Assembly: GCF_004803695.1 (NCBI RefSeq)
Contig: NZ_CP039393.1
Span: 1,178,001 to 1,242,000 of the forward strand
Length of the DNA: 64,000 nt
From: Muribaculum gordoncarteri
Lineage (GTDB): Bacteria; Bacteroidota; Bacteroidia; Bacteroidales; Muribaculaceae
Direction: 5' to 3'
The translations under genes and the position numbers were made by a program. The notes under the pieces are model-generated. The model did not search any database, was not told where the DNA came from, and saw only the letters and a list, made by a program, of their open reading frames with translations. Below, piece after piece: positions 33,959 to 41,864 of the stretch. Numbering within the stretch: position 1 is the first letter of the stretch; the number at the start of each line of letters is the position of its first letter.

Positions 33959-34900
33959 TTATCGCCAAGGGAAATCGGGTAGCAATGGCTTGCCTTTTAC
34001 GACTTGACGAACTGTTGAACAAAAATTTCTTATTTTGTCTTTAACGGGCCCGGTTTCAAATCCGAGGACCTTATACAACAGTCCCGCTTCATTTGGTAAT
34101 CGGGTCAAACCCACCGCCACCTTTCCGTCATCAAGAAATCCGACTTCGGTTTTGTCGTATATCTCCTGAGCTTTTTCGGGAGGTGTCAGTACTATTACAT
34201 TGGCAAACATGTCGTATCGTCCCATTATGCCGAGGTTGCGCAGATCATATTCCTTAGGGTCGATTATGAATTTCTCACGGAACAGGCGAGTGCCGTCGGG
34301 ACGCATGGCGTTGCAGGTTACCGACAAAATGTCGTACTTGAACACCTCGTTGTCGCGATGTTTTCGTCCGCAAGTGAATACCTCGCTATAAAACATGGTG
34401 GCCGAAGGATGGCACACGATGTCGGTATAGGTGATGTAGCGTGCGTTGCTGCACGGGATTGTATGCTCGGGAATGAATTCGAGATAACTGTCCTCCTCTA
34501 ATGTGATTTTTTGATAGAGAGCCGAGAAATTATCCTTCATTTCAGCAATCTTGGTCGCTGCTCCTGTTGTGACATGGCCAAAAGAGCCTCGACGCATCTC
34601 GATATCCTGTTCGTAGCGGTCGCCGTCGACATTGGGGCCGCCCGATGATATTATATACACGACCGGCATTTCGGGCATGCCTTCATCACAATATAGCTCC
34701 TGCTGTACGATAAGCGGAGCTATGCGCTCATGGTCGCGTAATATGCTTTTACCCCAAGCGTCGATCTCGAATCCAAGACGCAGATAGCCCACCTTGCCCG
34801 GAGCGCCGATAAACATAGCTCGGGTAGGGTTGTTGTAGGGCTGCATCTCTCGCATTGATTCAAGACGCTTTATCTCGGGTGCATTTGCTACATCTTTCAT
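33959..34900 (-). CDS. ureD: Urease accessory protein UreD
   Basis: A 313-residue scaffold for nickel delivery to apo-urease (also called UreH). Recognisable segments are VYIISSGGPNVDGDRYEQDI (the usual 'L...GG...GD' region), GSFGHVTTGAATKIAEM and YLEFIPEHTIPCSNARY (the 'P..I.....R' segment). It is somewhat longer than the roughly 270 residues of enterobacterial UreD because of an N-terminal lead of about 45 residues. It sits between ureG (24-base gap) and the urea transporter, giving the order ureG-ureD-transporter. Confidence 0.9.
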   Translation of the reverse strand: MKDVANAPEIKRLESMREMQPYNNPTRAMFIGAPGKVGYLRLGFEIDAWGKSILRDHERIAPLIVQQELYCDEGMPEMPVVYIISSGGPNVDGDRYEQDIEMRRGSFGHVTTGAATKIAEMKDNFSALYQKITLEEDSYLEFIPEHTIPCSNARYITYTDIVCHPSATMFYSEVFTCGRKHRDNEVFKYDILSVTCNAMRPDGTRLFREKFIIDPKEYDLRNLGIMGRYDMFANVIVLTPPEKAQEIYDKTEVGFLDDGKVAVGLTRLPNEAGLLYKVLGFETGPVKDKIRNFCSTVRQVVKGKPLLPDFPWR

Positions 34901-34924
34901 AATTAAGGACGATTTTAAATTATA

Positions 34925-35548
34925 TCAGGCTTTGTCGTGGTCAAAAAGGGCCATGGCCTTGATAAGCGAAACGAGTTCATCGATGCCTTCGCCTGTCATG
35001 CAGTTGGTAAATACAAACGGCTTGCCGGGACGCATCAGTTTTGAATCATGGTCCATAACCTCAAGTGACGCATGAACGTAGGGGGCGAGGTCGGTCTTGT
35101 TGATTACGAGAATGTCGCTTTGCGAGATGCCGGGGCCGTCCTTGCGCGGAATCTTGTCGCCTGCCGCTACATCGATTACATAGATGAAGAAGTCAACCAA
35201 TGCCGGCGAGAACGTAAGGGTGAGGTTGTCGCCTCCCGATTCGATAAGAACTATATCGGTGTCGGGGAACTTTGCCTCCATCTCCTCAACGGCTGCGATG
35301 TTCATCGAGGGATCCTCGCGAACGGCGGTGTGGGGGCATGCTCCGGTTTCGACGCCTATGATGCGATCCTCAAGCAGGACGCCTTTGAGCATTCGACGCA
35401 CGTGCTTGGCATCCTCGGTGGTTACTATGTCGTTAGTGATAATCAACACCTTGAATCCATCGTTGAGAAGATGGGGTGTTATTGCTTCTATAAGGGCGGT
35501 TTTGCCTGATCCGACAGGACCTCCGATACCGATTCGACAAGTACTCAT
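34925..35548 (-). CDS. ureG: Urease accessory GTPase UreG
   Basis: A 207-residue SIMIBI GTPase that powers nickel insertion. It shows the P-loop [18 protein letters not shown], the metal-binding CPHT motif in [16 protein letters not shown] (Cys and His that bind Ni or Zn), [16 protein letters not shown] and the guanine-specificity motif [10 protein letters not shown]. It is canonical in length. It sits between ureF and ureD. Confidence 0.96.
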   Translation of the reverse strand: MSTCRIGIGGPVGSGKTALIEAITPHLLNDGFKVLIITNDIVTTEDAKHVRRMLKGVLLEDRIIGVETGACPHTAVREDPSMNIAAVEEMEAKFPDTDIVLIESGGDNLTLTFSPALVDFFIYVIDVAAGDKIPRKDGPGISQSDILVINKTDLAPYVHASLEVMDHDSKLMRPGKPFVFTNCMTGEGIDELVSLIKAMALFDHDKA

Positions 35549-35614
35549 GTAATAAATAGTTTTTGATTTAGTTAATAAGGATGATTATGTAATTATAATG
35601 TCGCGTTACATTGT

Positions 35615-36310
35615 TTAGTTCATGAACATGCGCATGTTGCCTTTCTCATGAAGTGACGCCATGATGTCCATGCCGGGAACGAATGCCCTCATGTCCTCGA
35701 AGTCGAGATTGCGCACAACTTCATAGTCACGAGCAATCAACGGAGCCATGTTGTAGGCAATCTTCTGTGTGTCGTAGTGCGACACTCTCACACAACGTAA
35801 CGACGCGCCGAGAATCATGTTTATGACGCCGAATTGCTGTGAGGTGAACATCTCCTCCTCCGATATTCCGGCGCAGTGCATGGCGATGGCCTGTGCCACG
35901 GGGTAGGTGCCGGCAGTGCGTTCATTGCGGATATCATCGAGGAAACGTTGCATCGTCGAACAATCCATGATTTGTACAGCGAGTTCTGCGAGCTTTTTGC
36001 CCATTCGCAATACCATTTGCCTTGCTTCATCATTCATTTTGCAGAGTATCACCTCCTTGTCGGCCAGCAACAGTCGGTCGTAATCGTCGTTGCTTATGGC
36101 ACGATAGGCCTGTATTGCCGCGATTCCGTCACTGTAGGCCGATTGGAGCGATGCTGCATGGGCATACTGGCTCAGCGTGTCGGCATCATGTACTATTTTC
36201 TCGTAAGAGGCTGTTTCAAGCCCGTTGGAGAATGAAAAGTTGCCTACCGGAAATTGCGAGTCGCTCATTTCGAGTAGTCGCATACAAGATATGATTGAAG
36301 AAGCGCTCAT
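35615..36310 (-). CDS. ureF: Urease accessory protein UreF
   Basis: A 231-residue all-helical protein that bridges UreD and UreG during urease maturation. It shows the typical start LLEMSDSQFPVGNFSFSNGL (compare the '.SD..FP.G.F..S.G.E' signature) and the C-terminal YNMAPLIARDYEVVRNLDF. It follows ureE by 23 bases. Confidence 0.9.
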   Translation of the reverse strand: MSASSIISCMRLLEMSDSQFPVGNFSFSNGLETASYEKIVHDADTLSQYAHAASLQSAYSDGIAAIQAYRAISNDDYDRLLLADKEVILCKMNDEARQMVLRMGKKLAELAVQIMDCSTMQRFLDDIRNERTAGTYPVAQAIAMHCAGISEEEMFTSQQFGVINMILGASLRCVRVSHYDTQKIAYNMAPLIARDYEVVRNLDFEDMRAFVPGMDIMASLHEKGNMRMFMN

Positions 36311-36333
36311 GGTGTAAACAAATTGAGTATTGA

Positions 36334-36987
36334 TTAATGGTCGTGATGGTGTTCGTCGTCATGTACATGGGGATGGACATGTGTCGTCCCGTCGGGATGA
36401 GTGTGTACATGGGCGTGCATTCCGGGATCACCGTGAACATGAGCATGACTTTCCTGAGCGGTGCCGCCGAAGAGATTGCGTATCTCATGAGGGGCAAGAT
36501 AGGGAATCACCTCTTTTCCGGCCTGGAACTCGTAGGTCACCTCGGGAATTGCGTGAGTGTCCATGACGCTTTTCATCACTTTCTTGTCGACGGTGAGCGG
36601 GATGTAGACTTTGGTGCCCTTTATCACGGCGGGCCAGTGCTGGTTGCCTATGGCGTGACCGAGCTCGATGCAGGTCTGTATGATTTTAAGCTTATCTTCT
36701 TTTTCGATCGCCGCAAGGTCGATGACAAACACCGGACTCAATTCGATGCGTGCCACGATGGCCGAGTTGGTGTCGGGGTCATATTCAAGGACATCGCCTT
36801 CAATGAGCTGTGTGTTGCGCTTCAACGCCACTGCACATTGTGTGCCTTTGTCGCCTGTAACTATGAATCGGCTTTTCTGGGCTGTCCATTGATCGAGGTC
36901 GAGGTATTCGACCGATGCTTTTTCAATCTTTTCGGCAAGATTCTTGTCACCGTGGATGTTGCCTATTACTTCGCTGAATATCTTCAT
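36334..36987 (-). CDS. ureE: Urease nickel metallochaperone UreE with a His-rich tail
   Basis: A 217-residue protein with the N-terminal peptide-binding domain followed by the metal-binding domain (IELGHAIGNQHWPAVI, holding the conserved 'LGN.H.P' motif). The last 38 residues contain 15 His, in runs such as HAHVHTHPDGTTHVHPHVHD, a tail able to bind several nickel ions. This type of tail is known in Klebsiella UreE. A 97-base gap with a perfect 11-bp hairpin separates it from ureC. Confidence 0.94.
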   Translation of the reverse strand: MKIFSEVIGNIHGDKNLAEKIEKASVEYLDLDQWTAQKSRFIVTGDKGTQCAVALKRNTQLIEGDVLEYDPDTNSAIVARIELSPVFVIDLAAIEKEDKLKIIQTCIELGHAIGNQHWPAVIKGTKVYIPLTVDKKVMKSVMDTHAIPEVTYEFQAGKEVIPYLAPHEIRNLFGGTAQESHAHVHGDPGMHAHVHTHPDGTTHVHPHVHDDEHHHDH

Positions 36988-37026
36988 GTCGGGTATAAAT
37001 AGTTGAGTTATGCGTTGATTAAATCA

Positions 37027-37057
37027 TCACTGCACGCTCAGTGGGGGCGTGCAGTGA
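37027..37057 (-). other. Intercistronic hairpin between ureC and ureE
   Basis: A perfect 11-bp stem TCACTGCACGC / GCGTGCAGTGA with a 9-base loop, 28 bases downstream of the ureC stop. It has no T-run afterwards (TGATTTAATC follows). It could be an RNA-processing or stability element, or a weak terminator that makes more structural-subunit than accessory mRNA. Confidence 0.6.
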
Positions 37058-37084
37058 CTTTTATGAGAAAACAATGTGTTATCT

Positions 37085-38803
37085 TTAGCTGAACCAGTAC
37101 AATTGAGAGAGTGCAAGCGACGGTGCCGGCGGCACGTAGGCAAGTTCTCCGTCAACATATACATAGAATGTTTCAGGATTGATCTCAATGCGAGGCATGG
37201 CGGTGTTACGAACCATGTCGTACTTGGATATCTGGCGTGTTCCATGAACAGGATAGCATATACGCTCAAGACCAAGCTTCTCAGGTACGCCTGCATCAAT
37301 TGAAGCACGTGACATAAGGTTTACGCAAGTAGTCTTCAACGCCTTGCCGAATGCACCGTACATAGGACGCATGTAGACCGGTTGCGGTGTCGGGAGCGAA
37401 GCATTGGGGTCGCCCATTTGTGCCCAGTTGATAAGACCGCCCTTGATGACAAGTTTCGGTTTTGTTCCGAAGAATGCCGGTTCCCAAAGAACGAGGTCGG
37501 CCATCTTGCCCTTGGCGATGCTTCCGAGCAGGTCGGAGCAACCGTAGGTGATTGCGGGGTTGATGGTGATCTTGGCAAGGTAACGCAGTACACGGAAGTT
37601 ATCGTTCTCGTCGCTGTCCTCACGAAGTTTTCCGCGGACATCCTTCATGTATGAAGCCATCTGGAATGTACGCATAAACGATTCTCCTACACGGCCCATT
37701 GCCTGAGAGTCGGATGATACCATCGACAATACTCCAAGGTCGTGGAGAATGTTCTCGGCCGACTGGGTTTCGGGTCTTACACGGCTTTCGGCAAATGCCA
37801 CATCGCTCGGGATATTGGGGTTAAGGTTGTGACATACCATAATCATGTCAAACAACTCGGCCTTTGAGTTGATACCGAAAGGAAGAGTGGGGTTGGTCGA
37901 TGACGGAAGCACGTTGGCCATCGAAGCCACCTTCAAAAGGTCGGGAGCGTGACCGCCACCGGCACCTTCGGTGTGGTAGGTGTGGATTGTACGGCCGTCC
38001 ATAGCTGCGATAGAATCCTCTACATAACCCGATTCGTTAAGGGTATCGGTGTGGATTGCTACCTGAACATCAAGTCGGTCGGCTGAATCAAGACATGCAC
38101 GTATTGCGGCAGGTGTCGAACCCCAGTCCTCGTGGATTTTGTATCCGCAACTTCCTGCATAAATCTGTTCGTCCAAAGTTTCCTTAACTGAGCTGTTACC
38201 CTTGGCAAGACATCCGTAGTTGATAGGAATACCTTCAAATGACTCAAGCATCTTGTACATGTTCCATACACCTGAGGTTATGGTTGTACCGTTGGTACCA
38301 TCGGTCGGGCCGATACCACCGCCGATAAGTGTAGTGATACCGTTGGACAGACAGTTATAAGCCTGCTGAGGTGAAATGTGGTGTACGTGACCGTCGATAC
38401 CTGCAGCGGTAAGGATCAGATGCTCACCTGAGATAGCGTCGGTCGACGGACCTGTAACGAGGTCGGGCGATACACCTTCCATAGTGTCGGGGTTACCGGC
38501 CTTTCCTATGCCCGCAATCTTGCCGTCCTTAATACCTACATCGGCCTTTACTACACCGAGGATAGGGTCAAGTATCGTAACATTGGTGATTACCAGGTCA
38601 AGGGAGCCTCCCTTAACCGAATAGCGGTTAGCCAAGCCCATGCCGTCGCGCAATGTCTTGCCGCCTCCGTATACGACCTCATCGCCGTATACACGCAAAT
38701 CCTTTTCAATCTGTACATAGAGGTGAGTGTTGCCGAGTCGGATTTTATCACCTACGGTAGGACCGAAAAGATTGTTATATTCTTGTCGAGAAATAGTTGC
38801 CAT
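37085..38803 (-). CDS. ureC: Urease alpha subunit
   Basis: A 572-residue catalytic subunit that hydrolyses urea to ammonia and carbamate. Active-site features are all present: the His pair in GIDGHVHHISPQQ, the Lys to be carbamylated in CGYKIHEDWGSTPAA, His residues in QVAIHTDTLNE and IHTYHTEGAGGGHAPD, the flap MVCHNLNPNIP and the catalytic Asp in SSDSQAMGRVGE. In the flap, the Cys and the catalytic His are kept, while the next residue (usually a second His) is Asn. The start is the ATG at 38803 (MATISRQEYN); the longer frame begins with TTG. It follows ureB by 21 bases. Confidence 0.97.
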   Translation of the reverse strand: MATISRQEYNNLFGPTVGDKIRLGNTHLYVQIEKDLRVYGDEVVYGGGKTLRDGMGLANRYSVKGGSLDLVITNVTILDPILGVVKADVGIKDGKIAGIGKAGNPDTMEGVSPDLVTGPSTDAISGEHLILTAAGIDGHVHHISPQQAYNCLSNGITTLIGGGIGPTDGTNGTTITSGVWNMYKMLESFEGIPINYGCLAKGNSSVKETLDEQIYAGSCGYKIHEDWGSTPAAIRACLDSADRLDVQVAIHTDTLNESGYVEDSIAAMDGRTIHTYHTEGAGGGHAPDLLKVASMANVLPSSTNPTLPFGINSKAELFDMIMVCHNLNPNIPSDVAFAESRVRPETQSAENILHDLGVLSMVSSDSQAMGRVGESFMRTFQMASYMKDVRGKLREDSDENDNFRVLRYLAKITINPAITYGCSDLLGSIAKGKMADLVLWEPAFFGTKPKLVIKGGLINWAQMGDPNASLPTPQPVYMRPMYGAFGKALKTTCVNLMSRASIDAGVPEKLGLERICYPVHGTRQISKYDMVRNTAMPRIEINPETFYVYVDGELAYVPPAPSLALSQLYWFS

Positions 38804-38824
38804 AGTTTTAGTCAATTACAGTGA

Positions 38825-39424
38825 TTACTTTTGATATTCCGCATCGGCTTCATCTTCGCTTACGCTCTTGAATCCATATTCATTCATTTTGCGGATGGCA
38901 TGAATCTTATTGGGATAGAATGTAGGAGTATCCTGACCTCCGGTATAACCGTTGGCAAGATCGTTGAAGCCCCACACTTTGCGCTTTCCACTGTAGCTTA
39001 CAAGCTCTACTTCCTTTTCATCACCGGGTTCAAAACGGATTGCGGTAGTAGCCGGAATGTTCAAGTGACATCCATAGGCTTTGGGGCGGTCAAATTCAAG
39101 ATAACGGTTCACTTCAAAGAAATGGAAGTGTGAGCCAACCTGAACGGGTCGGTCACCGGTGTTGTGTACTGTTACCTTTACAGTGTAGCGGTCGGTGTTA
39201 TACTCTATAGGATCCGATGCTAAATCGACTCCACCTACGGGTACATACTTCGTGGGGGTAAATCCGGGCTCTTTTTTGTCGTAGATTGGCGGTACACCGT
39301 TATAAATAGTAGTCGGAGTGTCACTTGCTTTGGGTGGATTATCCTTGCTGTAACCTTCGGCATTCAACGGAGGATTACCGGGTATTTGCCCGGCAACGTT
39401 AGCCTGATTGTTGTTTGTTGCCAT
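38825..39424 (-). CDS. ureB: Urease beta subunit with N- and C-terminal extensions
   Basis: A 199-residue protein whose core (about residues 60-158) is a normal urease beta subunit: [40 protein letters not shown] and [13 protein letters not shown]. It is nearly twice the family's usual 100-125 residues. About 59 extra residues at the N-terminus are Asn/Pro-rich and low in predicted structure ([19 protein letters not shown]), and about 40 extra residues at the C-terminus end in a charged segment ([10 protein letters not shown]). It is not a fusion to the gamma subunit, which has its own gene 25 bases upstream. Confidence 0.94.
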   Translation of the reverse strand: MATNNNQANVAGQIPGNPPLNAEGYSKDNPPKASDTPTTIYNGVPPIYDKKEPGFTPTKYVPVGGVDLASDPIEYNTDRYTVKVTVHNTGDRPVQVGSHFHFFEVNRYLEFDRPKAYGCHLNIPATTAIRFEPGDEKEVELVSYSGKRKVWGFNDLANGYTGGQDTPTFYPNKIHAIRKMNEYGFKSVSEDEADAEYQK

Positions 39425-39449
39425 GATTTTTTGTGTTTTAAAGGGTTAA

Positions 39450-39752
39450 TTACTTGATTGGGTGGTGAATACTAACAAGGCGAGAGCCATCGGTAAACAC
39501 AGCCTCAACCTGAAGCAAGGAAATCATGTCGGCTACGCCGGGCATGACATCGTCTTTAGTGAGAACATTGGAGGCTTCCACCATCACTTCCTCAACCGTC
39601 TTACCGGCACGGGCTTCTTCAAGCGCAGCCGATGTGATGTATGCAACAGCTTCCGGATAATTAAGCTTAAGTCCTTTGTTTTTACGGCGCTCAGCAATCA
39701 TTCCGAGATTGAGCAACATCAATTTGTCAATTTCTTTAGGCGTTAAATGCAT
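39450..39752 (-). CDS. ureA: Urease gamma subunit
   Basis: A 100-residue structural subunit, the standard size. It starts [20 protein letters not shown] and contains [20 protein letters not shown] and the C-terminal [18 protein letters not shown]. First gene of the urease operon ureA-B-C-E-F-G-D-transporter(-gpmA). Confidence 0.97.
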   Translation of the reverse strand: MHLTPKEIDKLMLLNLGMIAERRKNKGLKLNYPEAVAYITSAALEEARAGKTVEEVMVEASNVLTKDDVMPGVADMISLLQVEAVFTDGSRLVSIHHPIK

Positions 39753-39786
39753 AATAGTAGCGAATTAAATATTCATAATATTATAA

Positions 39787-39794
39787 CAAGATTA
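39787..39794 (-). promoter_or_regulatory. Possible -7 box for the urease operon
   Basis: The minus strand reads TAATCTTG, one mismatch from TANNTTTG, 35 bases before ureA. The gap to the divergent NlpC gene is 123 bases. I see no NikR- or PacR-like operator I could defend. Confidence 0.3.
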
Positions 39795-39848
39795 ATTAGA
39801 AAAAGATTGATTGTGGGTAAACTTTTTTACAGAATGAAATAATTGGGC

Positions 39849-39856
39849 TATCTTTG
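39849..39856 (+). promoter_or_regulatory. Predicted -7 box for the first NlpC/P60 gene
   Basis: TATCTTTG, 19 bases before the ATG at 39876. Confidence 0.5.
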
Positions 39857-39875
39857 CCATAAAAGAAGCTAAACA

Positions 39876-40799
39876 ATGAATAATTCTATAATAAATAGTA
39901 TATTGACTTTGTGCGTTACGTTGGCTTCATTCTCGGCTTCGGCTCAGAATTGGGCGTTACCTCATATTTCGGTAGCAAACGTGCGCACCAATCCCTCTCA
40001 CAGTTCGGAACTGTCGACACAGGTGCTCATGGGTACGCCGTTGCGTGTGCATGACAGGATATCCGATGGCTGGTACTTCGTGGAAATGCCTGACGGATAT
40101 TGGGGATATGTGATAGACAATTCGCTGACGGTGACCGATGACGAATACATGAAAAAGTGGCGCGACGCTCCGAGGGTAATAGTGGTAAGCGATCGTGAGG
40201 TCAAGGCCTACTCGGGCGAGAAAGATAACGTGACGGTAAGTGACCTGGTGCAAGGCGACATTATGGAAGGAAGCATCAAAAACGGAAAGCGGCGTACCGA
40301 AGTGACGCTTCCCGACGGGCGTACAGCATGGGTCGACACAAAGGATGTGATGTCGCTTGACAAGTGGAGCCGGCAGAATCCCGATGCATCGCTTGTGGTG
40401 TCTACGGCTGCAGCAGTGATGGGAACACCATATCTATGGGGCGGATTGTCGTCAAAGGGAATGGACTGTTCGGGCTTGACTAAGATGTGTTACTATCGCA
40501 ACGGCTTAATATTGATGCGTGACGCATCGCAACAGGCTTTGACCGGCACTGAGGTTAATGAAGATGACTTAAAGAAGGGCGATTTGCTGTTTTTCGGAAA
40601 TATGGTCACTCGGCGCGTTAACCATGTGGGTATTTATATAGGTGACGGCATATTCATAGAATCGGCCGGACGCGTGAGATTGAACCGCCTGGATGCGGTG
40701 GATAATTTCTTTTTTGCGCGTCGAATATTGGGTGGCGGCGAGTCGAAAGGCATAACCAAGGTGATTAATCATCCTTGGTACTTCAATCAGGAGAATTAG
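39876..40799 (+). CDS. C40 (NlpC/P60) peptidase with SH3b domains, exported
   Basis: A 307-residue cell-wall hydrolase. A signal peptide (residues 1-23, ending FSASAQ) is followed by one or two bacterial SH3 domains (ISVANVRTNPSHSSELSTQV; VKAYSGEKDNVTVSDLVQG) and then the NlpC/P60 catalytic domain, with Cys in GMDCSGLTKMCYY and His in RRVNHVGIYIGDGIF. It probably cleaves gamma-D-Glu-diamino acid bonds of peptidoglycan stem peptides in the periplasm. It is convergent with the second NlpC gene, with 18 bases between the stops. Confidence 0.9.
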   Translation: MNNSIINSILTLCVTLASFSASAQNWALPHISVANVRTNPSHSSELSTQVLMGTPLRVHDRISDGWYFVEMPDGYWGYVIDNSLTVTDDEYMKKWRDAPRVIVVSDREVKAYSGEKDNVTVSDLVQGDIMEGSIKNGKRRTEVTLPDGRTAWVDTKDVMSLDKWSRQNPDASLVVSTAAAVMGTPYLWGGLSSKGMDCSGLTKMCYYRNGLILMRDASQQALTGTEVNEDDLKKGDLLFFGNMVTRRVNHVGIYIGDGIFIESAGRVRLNRLDAVDNFFFARRILGGGESKGITKVINHPWYFNQEN

Positions 40800-40817
40800 A
40801 CCCCGTTTCCCAATATT

Positions 40818-41477
40818 TTAATCGAGGAAAGAGCTGTAGATTGAATCAATTTTAGCTTCAATAACCTCGTCGAGGTCAAATTGCATCGGCTCGTTCTCAA
40901 ATTTGGGAGTTGCGGGCTTCTCCGGCTTAATCTTTTTGACGGGCTTTGAGGATGTTTTGCGTTGTACGTGACCCGATGAATGGTAGGTTGATGTGTAATA
41001 TTTCTCTTCAAGTCGGCTTACGATTACGCCGCGACTTGCTGATGAATGTATAATCTGTCCGTTTCCAACATACAGACCGACATGTGACACACGTGTTTTG
41101 TCGCGTCCCGTGCAAAAGAATACGAGGTCGCCGGCATTGAGCTTGCTTTTGTGTATCGACTTGCAGAATTGTTGCTGTTCACGTGACGAGCGAGGAAGCG
41201 CTATGCCAAGCGCTTTCATGTAAACCTGCATGGTGAGCCCCGAACAATCGGTGCCGTTATAGTCCTTGCCGCCGTATTTGTAACGTGTTCCGAGCCATGT
41301 CAACGCTTCGTCGACAAGAAGCTTCTCGTCGCCGTATAACTCGGGAATTTCAATGCGGGTGTCGGCAGGTCGATTCTTGTCATAGGACGATGTCGAACCC
41401 GTCACCGATTTTGATGATTTACATCCGGTGGCAAGCAACACTGTGACTATAGCGAATATATATAATGACCTGCGCAT
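40818..41477 (-). CDS. C40 (NlpC/P60) lipoprotein endopeptidase
   Basis: A 219-residue lipoprotein. Its signal ends in the lipobox LLATGC, so the mature protein starts at Cys19. A Ser/Lys-rich linker precedes the NlpC/P60 domain, with Cys in YNGTDCSGLTMQVYM and His in TRVSHVGLYVGNGQII, like E. coli MepS (Spr). The C-terminal tail is Lys/Pro-rich (KPVKKIKPEKPATPKF) then acidic. The start codon lies 33 bases from the IS copy 2 target duplication, whose edge falls in this gene's promoter box. Confidence 0.9.
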   Translation of the reverse strand: MRRSLYIFAIVTVLLATGCKSSKSVTGSTSSYDKNRPADTRIEIPELYGDEKLLVDEALTWLGTRYKYGGKDYNGTDCSGLTMQVYMKALGIALPRSSREQQQFCKSIHKSKLNAGDLVFFCTGRDKTRVSHVGLYVGNGQIIHSSASRGVIVSRLEEKYYTSTYHSSGHVQRKTSSKPVKKIKPEKPATPKFENEPMQFDLDEVIEAKIDSIYSSFLD

Positions 41478-41507
41478 TGTCGTTTTGGAAAATTAAGTTG
41501 ACTACAA

Positions 41508-41515
41508 CAAAATTA
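41508..41515 (-). promoter_or_regulatory. Predicted -7 box for the NlpC/P60 lipoprotein gene
   Basis: The minus strand reads TAATTTTG, 30 bases before the start codon. The target duplication of IS copy 2 begins at 41510, inside this octamer. Confidence 0.5.
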
Positions 41516-41749
41516 AATATAAAATTCATTTATTACACCATAATTCATATTTTTTAGCTTATGTAAAATGACAGTAAAAAGAGGCATCGTTGTCACATGA
41601 CAGCGATGCCTCGGTATTAACAATGAAAAAATTTTATGCTTTCTTGTAAACGTTTACTTCCGAAGGAGTAAAGTTGTTGATGAATTCGGCGTGCTTTGCA
41701 ACCTCGGCCTTGGCTATGTTATTGTAAACACGGGCCGAAGCGTCAAACT
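41510..41749. repeat. Long target-site duplication of IS copy 2, left copy (240-241 bp)
   Basis: This segment is repeated without mismatch at 43775-44014 (offset 2,265). It contains the promoter-side AT-rich sequence, the terminator of the etf/acyl-CoA dehydrogenase operon and the last codons of the dehydrogenase gene. The base at 41750 is ambiguous between IS and duplication. Confidence 0.95.
41581..41612 (-). terminator. Duplicated operon terminator (left copy)
   Basis: A 14-bp stem with a 4-base loop (GAGGCATCG...CGATGCCTC with inner TGTC/GACA), followed on the minus strand by TTTTT. It is an exact copy of the terminator at 43846-43877. Confidence 0.8.
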
Positions 41750-41750
41750 C
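41634..41750 (-). pseudogene. 3' fragment of the acyl-CoA dehydrogenase gene
   Basis: The last 38 codons and stop of the dehydrogenase are present again here (ending FTPSEVNVYKKA), cut from the rest of the gene by IS copy 2. They were created by the target duplication. The intact gene is at 43899-45605. Confidence 0.9.
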
Positions 41751-41795
41751 GGTAGTTTGACAGTTGCATTTTCATGAATCTTTTTTGCTGGCACG

Positions 41796-41827
41796 CTTGC
41801 ACGTGTCAAATTTTATTACTATCTTTG
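41796..41827 (+). promoter_or_regulatory. Internal transposase promoter, copy 2
   Basis: CTTG at 41796-41799 and TATCTTTG at 41820-41827 with 20 bases between them. A transcript would start near 41833, 32 bases before the transposase ATG. The element therefore carries its own host-compatible promoter. Confidence 0.65.
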
Positions 41828-41864
41828 TAGCACCGTGTAGCAATCAACGGCAGGGCGGCATAAT

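Noticed and set aside
37085-38815. A start for ureC four codons upstream of the chosen ATG.
   Set aside because: That codon is TTG. The ATG at 38803 matches the family start (MATISRQEYN).
25794-41749. A composite transposon carrying urease between the two IS copies.
   Set aside because: The flanking repeats of the two copies are different sequences, so they inserted separately. The genes between them look like ordinary core genes with neighbour-like codon use.
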